From assembly GCF_014636095.1 (NCBI RefSeq), contig NZ_BMDV01000001.1, positions 1-64,000 of the forward strand: DNA of 64,000 bases. Reading direction: 5' to 3'. The notes beneath the pieces are model-generated. The model saw nothing but the letters and a program-made list of their open reading frames with translations. It was not told the origin of the DNA and did not search any database. Made by a program: the position numbers and the translations under genes. Below, one piece after another: positions 17,667 to 27,803 of this stretch (positions are counted from its first letter, which is position 1; each line of letters opens with the position of its first letter). The DNA is from Acinetobacter modestus. GTDB taxonomy: Bacteria; Pseudomonadota; Gammaproteobacteria; Pseudomonadales; Moraxellaceae.

Positions 17667-18566
17667 ATGTTTCAGTTCATTCAACAGCAAAAAGACCTTG
17701 CTGTTCTCCTCACTCAAATGGAACAATGTTCTACCTACGCACTTGATACTGAGTTCATTAAGGTTGATACCTTATATCCAAAACTTGGAGTATGCCAGAT
17801 TAATTGTAATGGTCAAATTGCTCTACTAGATGGAGCAGCACTTGATTTAGAGCAGTTTTGGCAGAAAGTTTTTACTGCACAGCAGAATATCTTTCATGCT
17901 TGTGGCGAAGATATTGATTTAATTTATCATTATGCAGATCAAAAACCATTAAAAAATGTATTTGATACGCAGATCGCAATGGCATTTCTTGGTCATGGGC
18001 TTCAGGTAAGCTATCAAAATGCATTAAAAACATGCCTAAATATTGATATTGATAAAGATCAAACTCGCTCAGATTGGTTGGCACGCCCTTTAAGTCAAGA
18101 GCAAATTAATTATGCCGCAAATGATGTCTTATATTTAACAAAGCTCGCTGATACATTAAAACATGATTTACAGCGTAAAGGGCTTTATCAATATGTTTTG
18201 GAAGATTGTCAGAATTTAACGAAAGAAATTGCGATAGAAACTCCATTGACAGAGCTATATACCGATATTGGTAATTATCGTCATTCACGTCGTGAGTTAA
18301 TGCAATTACAGCAGCTCAGTATTTGGCGTGAACAAATTACCAAAGCCATGAATCAACCGCGTAGTTTTGTCCTCAAAAATACAACAATGCTAGATTTAGT
18401 GGAAAAAAATCCACGTAATAATTTCCAACTTGCACAAGTTAAAGATATTCGTCCAAACGTTGTACGTGAACATGGCAAAACCATATTGGATTTATTAAAA
18501 TTTTTACCGCCTGAAGATGAATGGCCATTAAGAATGGCAAGACCAGTGAAGAATAATTCTAAATAG
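17667..18566 (+). CDS. rnd: Ribonuclease D
   Basis: 3'-5' exoribonuclease of the DEDD superfamily used in tRNA 3' processing. The catalytic acidic residues are in ALDTEFIK (near residue 28), FHACGEDIDLIYH (near 83) and INYAANDVLYL (near 152). An HRDC domain follows (about 205-285: RRELMQLQQLSIWREQ, NQPRSFVLKNTTMLDL). The protein is 299 aa against about 375 in E. coli, so it has one HRDC domain rather than two. The reading frame and stop look intact, so this is probably the normal form in this lineage. Confidence 0.9.
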   Translation: MFQFIQQQKDLAVLLTQMEQCSTYALDTEFIKVDTLYPKLGVCQINCNGQIALLDGAALDLEQFWQKVFTAQQNIFHACGEDIDLIYHYADQKPLKNVFDTQIAMAFLGHGLQVSYQNALKTCLNIDIDKDQTRSDWLARPLSQEQINYAANDVLYLTKLADTLKHDLQRKGLYQYVLEDCQNLTKEIAIETPLTELYTDIGNYRHSRRELMQLQQLSIWREQITKAMNQPRSFVLKNTTMLDLVEKNPRNNFQLAQVKDIRPNVVREHGKTILDLLKFLPPEDEWPLRMARPVKNNSK

Positions 18567-18708
18567 GTAAAATAGTTCAGCTGTGAAATACGACTGTTGC
18601 GTTAACATTCGTTAATGTACCTAGTTTTTTTTTCATGTATGCTGTTTAAAGTCTGTTGGAATCTAAATGACCAATAGTCTCTAAGATTGATAAGAGTTGT
18701 GAGTAAAC

Positions 18709-19014
18709 ATGCACTGCGATATTTATAGATCAAGCAAAAAAGACGAAATGTATATGTATATTGCTCGTCCAAATTATTCTGCAGATCAGGAATCAGAAAA
18801 TCCATTTGAGTCTGTTCCTGAGAGTGTCTTACAAGCTTTTGGAAAAGCTACTTTTGTAATGCATTTGGAACTTCATGGTGAACGGAAACTTGCACGTGTA
18901 AACGTATTGCATGTCTTAGACTCATTACAGACCAAAGGCTTTTTTATTCAAATGCCGCCAGAAGGGCTTATTAATCCAAATGCGGTAGAACCAGAGGGTT
19001 TGCGTGGTGCTTGA
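18709..19014 (+). CDS. YcgL-domain protein
   Basis: A 101-residue protein of the YcgL family: [18 protein letters not shown] at the N-terminus, then [23 protein letters not shown] and the C-terminal [13 protein letters not shown]. YcgL genes often lie beside rnd in gammaproteobacteria, as they do here. The function is unknown. It overlaps the next gene by 11 bp. Confidence 0.9.
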   Translation: MHCDIYRSSKKDEMYMYIARPNYSADQESENPFESVPESVLQAFGKATFVMHLELHGERKLARVNVLHVLDSLQTKGFFIQMPPEGLINPNAVEPEGLRGA

Positions 19015-19393
19015 AACTATAACTGCAATGTGGTCTCACATTCTATCTGTACTGGATCAATTCCCTGAAGAGAATGTTGCGATTATTGTGTATGTTACAG
19101 GTGCAATGATTGCATTATGGTGTTGGTATCGTTTGATGTCACGTATGCCTAATCCAATAGGAGGAATTCTTTGGATTATCGTTTTTGCAATCCTTGCTAC
19201 ACCAACAATTTCTGAAGGCCCCAATTCAGAATTAGCACCTGCTATTTTTGGTTTGATTTTTGGTGTGCTCACAAAAGAGCATGTTTTAATCTGGTCAAAT
19301 TTATCTTTGATTCTATTTGTCATTGGTACAGGATTATTGATCGGCTTCTGCTGGTCAAAATACAGTGCAAATAAACTTGCACGTTCGGTTTAG
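19004..19393 (+). CDS. Small inner-membrane protein of unknown function
   Basis: A 129-residue protein with three predicted hydrophobic segments ([52 protein letters not shown]). The start is GTG inside the ycgL 3' end, giving an 11-bp overlap and probable coupling. A polar loop ([14 protein letters not shown]) separates helices two and three. No recognised family; its place before the MoxR/VWA pair may be coincidental. Confidence 0.7.
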   Translation: MVLETITAMWSHILSVLDQFPEENVAIIVYVTGAMIALWCWYRLMSRMPNPIGGILWIIVFAILATPTISEGPNSELAPAIFGLIFGVLTKEHVLIWSNLSLILFVIGTGLLIGFCWSKYSANKLARSV

Positions 19394-19430
19394 ATATTCA
19401 CATAAAGTTAAAGAAAAATAAGGTTTTCAA

Positions 19431-20282
19431 ATGTCTGCTGATACACAACACTTCACTGGTACAGATCAATATATTGCAACTGACAGCCTGAAACTTGCGG
19501 TAAAAGCCGCGCGTGCTTTACAAAAACCATTATTGGTGAAAGGTGAGCCAGGTACAGGTAAAACATTACTTGCAGAACAAGTTGCAGAAAGTTTAGGTCT
19601 AAAATTAATTACTTGGCATATCAAATCAACAACCAAAGCTCAGCAAGGTTTGTATGAATATGACGCAGTTTCTCGCTTGCGTGATAGCCAGTTAGGTGAT
19701 GACCGTGTTTATGACATTAAAAACTATATTAAACCGGGTAAATTGTGGGAAGCATTTACGAGTGAAGAACGTTGTGTATTGTTGATTGATGAAATTGACA
19801 AAGCAGATATTGAGTTCCCGAATGACTTACTGCATGAACTCGACAAAATGTCGTTTTATGTTTACGAGACTGGTGAAACCATTACCGCAACACAACGCCC
19901 GATTGTGATTATTACTTCGAATAATGAAAAAGAATTACCAGATGCATTCTTGCGTCGCTGCTTCTTTCATTATATTGAATTTCCTGATGAAGCAACGATG
20001 CGTGAAATCATTGCAGTACATTTCCCAAATATTTCGAATACTTTGGTCAGTGAAGCATTGCAAATATTCTTTAAATTACGTGAAGTCACGAATTTAAAAA
20101 AACCACCATCAACGTCAGAGTTAATTGACTGGTTAAGCTTGCTCATGGCAGATGATATGCCTGAAGACGTATTGCGCAATCATGATAAATCTAAAGCAAT
20201 CCCGCCATTGTATGGTGCGCTGATTAAAAATGAACAAGATGTACAATTACTTGAACGTTTAGCTTTTATGTCACGCCGCTAA
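19431..20282 (+). CDS. MoxR-type AAA+ ATPase
   Basis: A 283-residue AAA+ protein. Walker A GEPGTGKT is at 38-45 and Walker B LLIDEIDKAD near 117-126; sensor 1 lies in IIITSNNEKELPDAFLRRC, which also holds the arginine finger region. MoxR ATPases work with VWA-domain partners to activate or load cofactors into enzyme complexes. The partner gene follows after 12 bp. The client of this pair is not identifiable from the neighbours. Confidence 0.9.
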   Translation: MSADTQHFTGTDQYIATDSLKLAVKAARALQKPLLVKGEPGTGKTLLAEQVAESLGLKLITWHIKSTTKAQQGLYEYDAVSRLRDSQLGDDRVYDIKNYIKPGKLWEAFTSEERCVLLIDEIDKADIEFPNDLLHELDKMSFYVYETGETITATQRPIVIITSNNEKELPDAFLRRCFFHYIEFPDEATMREIIAVHFPNISNTLVSEALQIFFKLREVTNLKKPPSTSELIDWLSLLMADDMPEDVLRNHDKSKAIPPLYGALIKNEQDVQLLERLAFMSRR

Positions 20283-20294
20283 GAGTGTAATCAC

Positions 20295-21482
20295 ATGTTT
20301 GTGCGATTGTTTTACACCTTACGTAAATATGGTGTACCTGTTACAACTCGTGAGTTGATTGATCTCAACCAAGCGGTTGCATCAGGTCTGGTATTTGCAG
20401 ATCAGGAAGAATTTTATCAGTTGGCTAAAACAGTTTTAGTCAAAGATGAACGTTTCTTTGATAAATTCGATCGTGCCATGAAAGATTATTTTGATGGCAT
20501 TGAAACTTTTGATTTAGATGAGTTACTTAAACAAGTTCACAAGTTACCTAAAGACTGGTTTGACCTTGAACTGTTAGAAAAACATCTGACACCAGAGCAA
20601 CGTGCTGAGCTACAAAAAGCAGGTTCTTTGGAAGAACTGATGAAAATGTTGGAAGAACGTTTACGTGAACAACATAAAAAGCATCAGGGTGGCAATCGAA
20701 TGGTTGGCACTGGCGGAACTTCACCTTTTGGTGCTTTTGGCGATCATCCTGAAGGCGTTCGTATCGGTGGGCCAGGACGTAAACGCTCAGCTGTAAAAGT
20801 ATGGGAGCAGCGTAAATACCAAAATCTTGATGATGATCAAGTTTTGGGAACACGTCAGATGCAGATTGCATTACGCCGATTACGTAAGTTTGCACGTCAA
20901 GGAGCGGCTGAAGAGCTTGATGTTGATGGGACTATTCGTGAAACCGCAAAGCAGGGCATTTTGGATGTGCAATTGGTTCCTGAACGGCGTAACCGCATTA
21001 AAGTACTGATGTTATTTGACGTTGGTGGTTCAATGGATGCCTATATCGCTGAGTGTGAAAAATTATTTAGTGCGGCGAAGTCGGAGTTCAAAACCTTAGA
21101 ATATTTCTATTTCCATAATTGTCTCTATGATTATGTTTGGAAAGATAACCACCGTCGTAGTTCAACTCGTATGAATACATGGGATTTATTCCATACTTAC
21201 GGTCGCGACTATCGTGTAATTGTTGTCGGTGATGCCAGTATGGCACCATACGAACTCAAGTCGGCAGGTGGTTCAGTTGAATACATGAATGATGAGTCGG
21301 GCGAAGTATGGCTTAGACGTTTACGTCAGCATTTTGACAAAACTGCTTGGTTGAACCCTGAAATGGAAGGTTACTGGCATTACACTCAGACCATTAACTG
21401 GATCAAAGAAATTTTTGAAAATCATATGTACCCAATGACATTAAAAGGCATTGAAGATATGACGCGTTATTTGTCACGTTAA
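20295..21482 (+). CDS. VWA-domain protein, CoxE-like partner of MoxR
   Basis: A 395-residue cytoplasmic protein. The N-terminal [21 protein letters not shown] and a helical region with many charged residues precede a linker rich in Gly ([27 protein letters not shown]). The C-terminal von Willebrand A domain has the metal-ion site as DVGGSMD near residue 241, where the canonical form is DxSxS; the first serine is replaced by glycine. Later [13 protein letters not shown] continues the domain. Together with the upstream ATPase it forms a MoxR-VWA chaperone-like module. Confidence 0.85.
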   Translation: MFVRLFYTLRKYGVPVTTRELIDLNQAVASGLVFADQEEFYQLAKTVLVKDERFFDKFDRAMKDYFDGIETFDLDELLKQVHKLPKDWFDLELLEKHLTPEQRAELQKAGSLEELMKMLEERLREQHKKHQGGNRMVGTGGTSPFGAFGDHPEGVRIGGPGRKRSAVKVWEQRKYQNLDDDQVLGTRQMQIALRRLRKFARQGAAEELDVDGTIRETAKQGILDVQLVPERRNRIKVLMLFDVGGSMDAYIAECEKLFSAAKSEFKTLEYFYFHNCLYDYVWKDNHRRSSTRMNTWDLFHTYGRDYRVIVVGDASMAPYELKSAGGSVEYMNDESGEVWLRRLRQHFDKTAWLNPEMEGYWHYTQTINWIKEIFENHMYPMTLKGIEDMTRYLSR

Positions 21483-21519
21483 AAATTCATATGAATACTT
21501 TATAAAAACAGGAGGAATC

Positions 21520-22725
21520 ATGGAACATCAAATTAATGGGATTGCTTTACCGAATGAAGCGGGTTTCTTTGGTAATTTTGGTGGTCAATTTATTCCTCCT
21601 CATTTAAAAGAAGCAATGGATGAAATTAATGAGGCTTACGAAGCAATTCGTCATACGTCTGAGTTTCAAGATGAACTGAACGACTTATTTAAAAACTATG
21701 TGGGCCGCCCAAGCCCATTATTTCATGCAAAACGCTTATCAGATCAACTTGGTGGCGCACAAATTTACCTGAAACGTGAAGACTTAAACCATACTGGTGC
21801 GCATAAGATTAACCACTGTTTAGGTGAGGCTTTACTCGCTAAATATATGGGCAAAAGTAAAGTAATTGCCGAAACGGGCGCAGGGCAACATGGTGTCGCT
21901 TTAGCCACAGCTTGTGCATTGGTTGGTATCCCATGTGAAATTCACATGGGGCAAGTCGATATTGAAAAAGAACATCCCAATGTCGTTAAGATGAAAATTC
22001 TTGGTGCAAAATTGGTTTCTGTTACTCAGGGTACAGCAACTTTAAAAGATGCTGTCGATAGCGCTTTTGAAGAATATTTAAAAGATCCTAAAAACTATAT
22101 TTACGCGATTGGCTCTGTGGTTGGTCCTCATCCATTTCCTAAAATGGTACGTGACTTCCAGTCAATTATTGGTAATGAAATTAAAGTTCAAACCAATGAA
22201 CGCTTCGGAAAAAATCCTGACTATGTTGTGGCTTGTGTTGGTGGTGGATCAAATGCAATTGGTGCTTTTACCGCATTTTTAAATACACCAGAAGTTAAAT
22301 TAGTGGGTGTTGAACCCGCAGGTCATGGTTTAGATACAGATAAGCATTCGGCAACGTTAACTTTAGGCAAACCCGGTCAAATTCATGGGATGGCGTGTTA
22401 CGTACTTGAGGATGAAAATGGTGAGCCACTTCCTGTACATTCGATTGCTTCTGGGTTGGATTATCCTGGTGTAGGACCTCAACATAGTTATCTGAAAGAA
22501 CTTGGTCGTGTTCAGTATGAAACTGCTACTGACCAAGAATGTCTAGATGCATTTATGACACTTTCACGTGTAGAGGGAATTGTACCTGCTTTAGAAAGTT
22601 CTCATGCAGTTGCTTGGGCATTACGCGAAGCGCCTAAAATGGATAAAAATATCAAGATCGTCGTAAATTTATCTGGTCGTGGTGATAAAGATGCTGATTA
22701 TGTTGCTGATAAATTAGGACTCTGA
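21520..22725 (+). CDS. trpB: Tryptophan synthase beta chain
   Basis: PLP enzyme that joins indole and serine into tryptophan. The PLP lysine is K96 in HTGAHKINH, with the catalytic Glu in [40 protein letters not shown] and the phosphate-binding [10 protein letters not shown] all present. The C-terminal NLSGRGDKD is intact. At 401 aa it has normal length. Unusually, no trpA or trpF is adjacent; the neighbours are a VWA gene and prmB. It could be the sole copy, with trpA elsewhere, or a paralogue. A good AGGAGG precedes the ATG. Confidence 0.92.
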   Translation: MEHQINGIALPNEAGFFGNFGGQFIPPHLKEAMDEINEAYEAIRHTSEFQDELNDLFKNYVGRPSPLFHAKRLSDQLGGAQIYLKREDLNHTGAHKINHCLGEALLAKYMGKSKVIAETGAGQHGVALATACALVGIPCEIHMGQVDIEKEHPNVVKMKILGAKLVSVTQGTATLKDAVDSAFEEYLKDPKNYIYAIGSVVGPHPFPKMVRDFQSIIGNEIKVQTNERFGKNPDYVVACVGGGSNAIGAFTAFLNTPEVKLVGVEPAGHGLDTDKHSATLTLGKPGQIHGMACYVLEDENGEPLPVHSIASGLDYPGVGPQHSYLKELGRVQYETATDQECLDAFMTLSRVEGIVPALESSHAVAWALREAPKMDKNIKIVVNLSGRGDKDADYVADKLGL

Positions 22726-22753
22726 CTCGTAGATATTGAAATATCAAAATAAT

Positions 22754-22783
22754 GACCGCTTCTGAATAGAGGCGGTTTTTTTT
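22754..22783 (+). terminator. Intrinsic terminator of trpB
   Basis: ACCGCTTCT / AGAGGCGGT stem (one wobble) with loop GAAT and a T8 tail. Confidence 0.85.
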
Positions 22784-22851
22784 CTGTTAAATAGACGCTA
22801 ATCCCGTTAGAATAAAGCGTTTTTGCAATTAGCACTTTTGGAGACGCCTAA

Positions 22852-23865
22852 GTGGAGCGACCTACAATCAGCCCTGAACATTTACAAGAAGCGGCTGAAA
22901 ACTTAGTAACCATTCGAGATTTTATTCGTTTTGGTGTAACCGCACTTCGTCAATATGATGCACACTTAGGTCAAGGTACTGAAGATTATTTTGCAGAAAG
23001 TTCCGCACTTGTTTTGCAAACACTTTCTCTAGAATGGAAAGCTGATGCAGAAATATTAGATGCAAAATTACTACCAACTGAGAAAGCAGAATTTTTAAGT
23101 CTATTAGAACGTCGCATCAATGATCGTATTCCAACCTCATATTTATTAAATTTGGCATATTTCTGTAATAAACCTTATTATGTAGATGAACGTGTACTCA
23201 TTCCGCGTTCGCCAATTGCTGAATTGATTGAACAACGATTTGCACCATATTGTTTAAATGAAAATGGTCAAATGCTCGAAGCATTGAATAATTTACCAGA
23301 AAATACGAATCCGAAAACGCCGCAACGTATTTTAGACATGTGTACGGGTTCTGGCTGTATTGCAATCGCTTTGGCTTATGCATTCCCTGATTCTGAAGTC
23401 GATGCAACAGATATTTCCAAAGAGGCTTTGGAAGTTGCATCAATTAATGCCGAACATCATGATAAGCAATATCAAGTTGCATTACTTGAATCTGATTTAT
23501 TCTCAAAAATTCCTGCTGAAAATCAATATGATTTAATCGTAAGTAATCCTCCATATGTAGACGCAGAGGATATGGCAGATTTACCAGAAGAATTCTTACA
23601 CGAGCCAGAACTTGCACTTGCTGCTGGTCAAGATGGTTTGGATTTGGTTCGTAAAATGTTAGCGCAAGCTGCTGACTATTTGACAGAAGATGGTTTAATC
23701 GTCATCGAAGTCGGTAATTCAGAATGGGCGATGCGTCAAAACTTTAATACTGTTGATTTCCATTGGCTTACATTCCAAAAAGGTGGTTCAGGTATTTTTG
23801 CCTTAACTGCGGAACAATGCCGTCGCTATAAAGACCTCTTTCAACAATCTGTTGAACATAGCTAG
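22852..23865 (+). CDS. prmB: Protein-(glutamine-N5) methyltransferase, ribosomal protein L3-specific
   Basis: SAM-dependent enzyme that methylates ribosomal protein L3 on glutamine. The N-terminal helical domain carries VTIRDFIRFGVTALRQYDAHLGQGTEDYFAESSAL split over residues 20-55, the SAM site is ILDMCTGSGCIAIALA near 163, and the catalytic NPPY motif appears as VSNPPYVDAEDM near 228. PRSPIAELIE is also conserved. The start is GTG at 22852 behind GGAGAC. prmB next to aroC is a common arrangement in gammaproteobacteria, as found here with one small gene between. Confidence 0.93.
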   Translation: MERPTISPEHLQEAAENLVTIRDFIRFGVTALRQYDAHLGQGTEDYFAESSALVLQTLSLEWKADAEILDAKLLPTEKAEFLSLLERRINDRIPTSYLLNLAYFCNKPYYVDERVLIPRSPIAELIEQRFAPYCLNENGQMLEALNNLPENTNPKTPQRILDMCTGSGCIAIALAYAFPDSEVDATDISKEALEVASINAEHHDKQYQVALLESDLFSKIPAENQYDLIVSNPPYVDAEDMADLPEEFLHEPELALAAGQDGLDLVRKMLAQAADYLTEDGLIVIEVGNSEWAMRQNFNTVDFHWLTFQKGGSGIFALTAEQCRRYKDLFQQSVEHS

Positions 23866-23876
23866 AGTCGTACAAG

Positions 23877-24242
23877 ATGCCAATTGCAGCAATTCTATTA
23901 GCAGCTAAACCTGACTTAGATCAAACTAAAATTCAGCAGTTTAAAAATGGTTTCATTGAATTAAAAAACAAATGGGATCAGAGTGGAATTGATGCAATTA
24001 ATTCGGAAGTTTTTAAGCAAGAAATTTGTCAGCAATTTGATCAACTCTTTGTAAATCTTGGATATGGAGAGTTTGATCCTGATGCCGCGGAGTCATTGAT
24101 TCATAGTCTTTATTTACTTTCAGATCATAAAAGTCTGATTGAATATATTGTCCTGAGTTATCGTCAGCAATGTGATGACGATATTTTAGGGAATATCTAT
24201 GAATTAATGCTTGAAGAGATGCACCACAGTTTCGATGAATAA
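23877..24242 (+). CDS. Small uncharacterised protein between prmB and aroC
   Basis: A 121-residue acidic, helical, soluble protein, 11 bp after prmB and 15 bp before aroC, so almost certainly in the same transcript. Notable segments are FKNGFIELKNKWDQSGID and a C-terminal LGNIYELMLEEMHHSFDE. No domain recognised. The position suggests a lineage-specific gene conserved with prmB-aroC. Confidence 0.7.
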   Translation: MPIAAILLAAKPDLDQTKIQQFKNGFIELKNKWDQSGIDAINSEVFKQEICQQFDQLFVNLGYGEFDPDAAESLIHSLYLLSDHKSLIEYIVLSYRQQCDDDILGNIYELMLEEMHHSFDE

Positions 24243-24257
24243 AAGATAGGTTAGAAA

Positions 24258-25349
24258 ATGGCAGGAAATAGTATTGGTCAGTTATTCCGTGTGACGACAT
24301 GTGGTGAATCACATGGTGCTGGCTTGATGGCAATTGTAGATGGCGTACCACCAGGACTTGAACTTTGCGAAGCAGACTTGCAAAAAGATTTGGATCGCCG
24401 TAAGCCGGGTACCTCTAAGTTTGCAACGCAACGTAAAGAGCCTGATCAAGTTGAAATTATTTCTGGTGTTTTTGAAGGAAAAACTACGGGTACATCGATT
24501 GGTTTACTGATTCGTAATACAGATCAAAAATCCAAAGACTACGGTAATATTGCTCAAACATTCCGTCCTGGTCATGCTGATTATACCTATACTCAAAAAT
24601 ATGGTTTCCGTGATTATCGTGGTGGCGGTCGCTCAAGCGCACGTGAGACAGCAATGCGTGTTGCGGCAGGTGCGATTGCTAAAAAGTATTTGGCAGAAAA
24701 ATTTGGTATTGATATTCGTGGGCATGTAACACAGATCGGGAATGAAATTGCAGAAAAGTTAGATTGGGCTGAAGTGCCAAATAATCCTTTTTTCTGTGGT
24801 GATGTTGATGCAGTTCCTCGCTTCGAGCAATTAGTCACAGCATTACGTGAGCAAGGCACTAGTTGTGGTGCAAAACTCGAAATTATTGCTGAAAAAATAC
24901 CAGTCGGTTGGGGTGAACCTGTATTTGATCGTCTCGATGCAGATATTGCTCACGCTATGATGAGTATTAATGCGGTTAAAGGTGTTGAGATTGGGGATGG
25001 TTTTGCAGTTGCTGGGCAGTTTGGTCACGAAACTCGTGATGAACTAACCACAGATGGTTTCCTTGCAAATCATGCTGGCGGAATACTTGGTGGTATTTCA
25101 AGCGGTCAAACTATTCGTGTCGCGATTGCTTTAAAACCAACCGCAAGTATTACCACTCCTGGTAAAACCATTACAATTGATCGAGAAAACACGGATGTGT
25201 TAACCAAAGGTCGCCATGATCCTTGTGTTGGCGTACGTGCTACACCTATTGCTGAAGCAATGTTAGCAATCGTTCTAATGGATCATTTTTTAAGACATCG
25301 TGCTCAAAATGCTGATGTTGTAGCTCCATTCCAACCAATTGAACCATAA
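24258..25349 (+). CDS. aroC: Chorismate synthase
   Basis: Last step of the shikimate pathway: EPSP to chorismate with reduced FMN. Signatures are [20 protein letters not shown] at the N-terminus (catalytic His in GESHG), [13 protein letters not shown], the FMN-binding [18 protein letters not shown] near residue 120 and [19 protein letters not shown] near 310. Length 363 aa is typical. It is the last gene of the prmB transcript, ending at a strong terminator. With the DAHP synthase at 348-1439, both ends of the pathway are in this window, but they are not linked. Confidence 0.96.
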   Translation: MAGNSIGQLFRVTTCGESHGAGLMAIVDGVPPGLELCEADLQKDLDRRKPGTSKFATQRKEPDQVEIISGVFEGKTTGTSIGLLIRNTDQKSKDYGNIAQTFRPGHADYTYTQKYGFRDYRGGGRSSARETAMRVAAGAIAKKYLAEKFGIDIRGHVTQIGNEIAEKLDWAEVPNNPFFCGDVDAVPRFEQLVTALREQGTSCGAKLEIIAEKIPVGWGEPVFDRLDADIAHAMMSINAVKGVEIGDGFAVAGQFGHETRDELTTDGFLANHAGGILGGISSGQTIRVAIALKPTASITTPGKTITIDRENTDVLTKGRHDPCVGVRATPIAEAMLAIVLMDHFLRHRAQNADVVAPFQPIEP

Positions 25350-25360
25350 TTTTGATTTTT

Positions 25361-25398
25361 AACATACTTGCGACACTTGAACGCAAGTATGTTTTTTA
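25361..25398. terminator. Convergent terminator after aroC
   Basis: 12-bp stem AACATACTTGCG / CGCAAGTATGTT with a T6 tail on the plus strand, between aroC and the minus-strand cyclase gene. Confidence 0.85.
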
Positions 25399-25425
25399 CA
25401 ATACAAAATAATATTAAAATTAATC

Positions 25426-26676
25426 TTATAAAGTCTCAGAAATTACATTTTCACTCGTTGCAACATGATATTGATTTCTACCATTACTTTTTGCTACATA
25501 CAAAGCATGATCTGCCTGAGAGATAAACTCTGATAGGCTGTCATTAAGATGAGGGGTTGTTGTCGCAACACCAACACTTATCGTTACATATTTAGAAACA
25601 TTGCTTCGAGGATGTGCAATCCCTATATTTCGTACCAATTCCATTAAACGTTGAACTTGTATAAGTGCTTGATCTTTATCCGTCATGGAAAATAAAAGCA
25701 AGAACTCTTCACCGCCATAACGTGCAGCAAGATCTCCACTTCGCGATGAGATTGAACCCAGCAAAATGGCAATTCGTCTAAGACATTGATCTCCCTGAAT
25801 ATGTCCTAATGTATCATTGTATAATTTAAAGCAATCGATATCGATCATCATGATTGTGATAGGAACTTCATGACGGATTGAGCGTTTCCACTCATTTTCA
25901 AGCACTTCATCGAGGTATCTACGGTTTGCTAAACCAGTCAAAGCATCTTGTTGAGATAAAATTGAAAGTTGCTGTGCCTGACGCATAAGCTCTAATCGAT
26001 TTAGTTCGATCATACAGTTTTGTAGATAATTCTCTCTATGTTGTCGATCTATTGCATAAGCTAAAGCCATTCCTAGAAAGCTACTAAAAGTATAAGTCCG
26101 ATTTAAGTAAGTCCAATCAATTGATCCATTAAGCCAAACACTAATGGCAATACCAATTAAACCACCACACCAACCAGCAAACATCGCTGTATAAAATCGC
26201 ATACCAACAAAGCCATATATAATGACCACGGCATACATCATTGCGGCATGAAAAAGAACGTTATTCTGACCGTGTTCCAATACATTAATTAACGTGAAAG
26301 TAAGAGCGACGGCACCTGTAGAGCCTAAGCAAACATAGTAATCAAACCATCTATTCATCGATGGAATGAAAGCAAGTAACCATGCAAAAACAATTATCAT
26401 GCCCACCCAACCATAATACGCGACCCATGCAGTGCGTAGTTCTGTAGGTAGAACTTGATAAGTACCAAAACTTAAATATAAATAGAGGCATAGAATGATT
26501 GGTGCACGGTAACGGAATTCATGTGCAGCTTCATTTTTATACTGATCTTTATAAATGACTTCTAATTCTTTAGGAAACCAAACTAAATTTAGTCCGCGAG
26601 AAATTAACAAGTCAATCTGTTCTTGCCCCAGTAAATTGGATGCTTTTAACTTCATCTTATCTCTCATCGCCCCCAA
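25426..26676 (-). CDS. Membrane diguanylate cyclase (GGDEF)
   Basis: A 416-residue protein. The N-terminal half has about six hydrophobic segments (from residue 45 to 205) and no recognisable ligand domain. A short coiled linker (ELMRQAQQLSILSQQDALTGLANRR) leads to a GGDEF domain with ARYGGEEFLLLF near residue 325, so the catalytic motif GGEEF is intact. The substrate-binding DALTGLANRRYL is also present. No RxxD inhibitory site is obvious just before the motif. It probably makes cyclic di-GMP in response to a membrane signal. Confidence 0.92.
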   Translation of the reverse strand: MGAMRDKMKLKASNLLGQEQIDLLISRGLNLVWFPKELEVIYKDQYKNEAAHEFRYRAPIILCLYLYLSFGTYQVLPTELRTAWVAYYGWVGMIIVFAWLLAFIPSMNRWFDYYVCLGSTGAVALTFTLINVLEHGQNNVLFHAAMMYAVVIIYGFVGMRFYTAMFAGWCGGLIGIAISVWLNGSIDWTYLNRTYTFSSFLGMALAYAIDRQHRENYLQNCMIELNRLELMRQAQQLSILSQQDALTGLANRRYLDEVLENEWKRSIRHEVPITIMMIDIDCFKLYNDTLGHIQGDQCLRRIAILLGSISSRSGDLAARYGGEEFLLLFSMTDKDQALIQVQRLMELVRNIGIAHPRSNVSKYVTISVGVATTTPHLNDSLSEFISQADHALYVAKSNGRNQYHVATSENVISETL

Positions 26677-26997
26677 TGTTCTTATAAATGTAAATAGGGA
26701 TTGTTAACTACGTTACACTGAATTAAATAAAATGTGTATTGGATTATATAAAATTAATAATTTTTTATGATAATCAGCTTTTATTGCCAGTATTCTATAT
26801 TTTTCGGGTGTAATATGAATGTATTACCAACTAATATAATGATTAAACTTAATAAAATGCTGAACAGATAAAAAAATGTTACAAATTAAATAACAATCAT
26901 TGTATATTGACTGTATTAGGATACAATCTAGCTATAAAAATAAGCAGCAATCGTGGAAAATGATTGAAATAAGTCATACGAAATAGGATGGATCGAA
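26677..26997. other. Intergenic region, no gene seen
   Basis: AT-rich region between divergent genes that must hold both promoters. I see no RNA or coding feature. A TTGACT at 26907 has no well-spaced -10 element. Confidence 0.5.
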
Positions 26998-27744
26998 ATG
27001 ACTGTTATGAAGCAATATGGAACAAAACTAGAAATAACACCTCACTCAGAATGGGCACAACAATTTTGGGATGAACTTGTTCCTGCAAAAGAGCGAGTAA
27101 GCAAACACCCTTTATTTTTAGATATGGCAAGCGGTAGCCTAAATTTAGAATGCTTTAGGTCAGCATTATTAAATTTTTATCCTTTGGTTGCTCATTTTCC
27201 ATCATATATGGCAGGTGCTTTAGCTAAAGCGACGGCTTTTTCTTTAGATGGTGTAACTGAGACTAGAGATTGGTTAATTCAAAATATCAAAGTTGAAGAA
27301 AGACATTTACATTGGTATCAAGATTGGGCGAAGGGTTTTGGCATAACGACTGAAATGTTGAATGAAGTTAGACCACCAGTAGCAATGAATGCGGTCAATC
27401 ATTTTTTATGGGATGTAAATTTTAGGGGAAGTTTAGCGGAAAGTATTGCTGCAACAAATTTAGCAATAGAGTGGGCGACAGGGGATTGGACCATTCATGT
27501 TTATAAAGGAATACAAGCTTATACAGAAACTCCAGAAGTAAGTATTAATAAAAGATCATTGGCATGGTTAAGAGCTCATGCACACTATGATGATTTACAT
27601 CCTTATGAAGCGATGGAGCTAATTAAGAGATTATGTGACAAAGATCCGGTTTCTCAGAGAAAAGCTTTTTTAGCAGCGAAAGAAGGCTTGGCTTATTATG
27701 AGCTAGCTTTAGATGAGTGTTACAAGTTACAAAATAATAATTAA
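26998..27744 (+). CDS. TenA/PqqC-fold iron-containing redox enzyme family protein
   Basis: A 248-residue all-helical protein of the TenA/PqqC/heme-oxygenase-like superfamily. Possible metal-binding residues lie in VEERHLHWYQDW (near residue 99), IAATNLAIEWATGDW (near 155) and LRAHAHYDDLHPYEA (near 197), where Glu and His recur in the spacing of di-iron members. NFYPLVAHFPSYMAGALA near 57 is typical. This pattern suits the CADD-like branch better than thiaminase II, which uses a cysteine nucleophile, but the substrate is unknown. It is transcribed alone, divergent from the cyclase. Confidence 0.75.
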   Translation: MTVMKQYGTKLEITPHSEWAQQFWDELVPAKERVSKHPLFLDMASGSLNLECFRSALLNFYPLVAHFPSYMAGALAKATAFSLDGVTETRDWLIQNIKVEERHLHWYQDWAKGFGITTEMLNEVRPPVAMNAVNHFLWDVNFRGSLAESIAATNLAIEWATGDWTIHVYKGIQAYTETPEVSINKRSLAWLRAHAHYDDLHPYEAMELIKRLCDKDPVSQRKAFLAAKEGLAYYELALDECYKLQNNN

Positions 27745-27756
27745 AAATACCGAATA

Positions 27757-27795
27757 AACTGCTACCTAGTTGGGGTGCTAAGTAGCAGTTTTTAT
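27757..27795. terminator. Convergent intrinsic terminator
   Basis: AAACTGCTAC / GTAGCAGTTT stem with T5 following, between the TenA-fold gene and the minus-strand quinone reductase. Confidence 0.85.
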
Positions 27796-27803
27796 TTAAT
27801 TTT

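Noticed and set aside
26907..26938. Promoter TTGACT upstream of the TenA-fold gene
   Set aside because: Candidate -10 boxes are 9 or 20 bp away, outside usable spacing.
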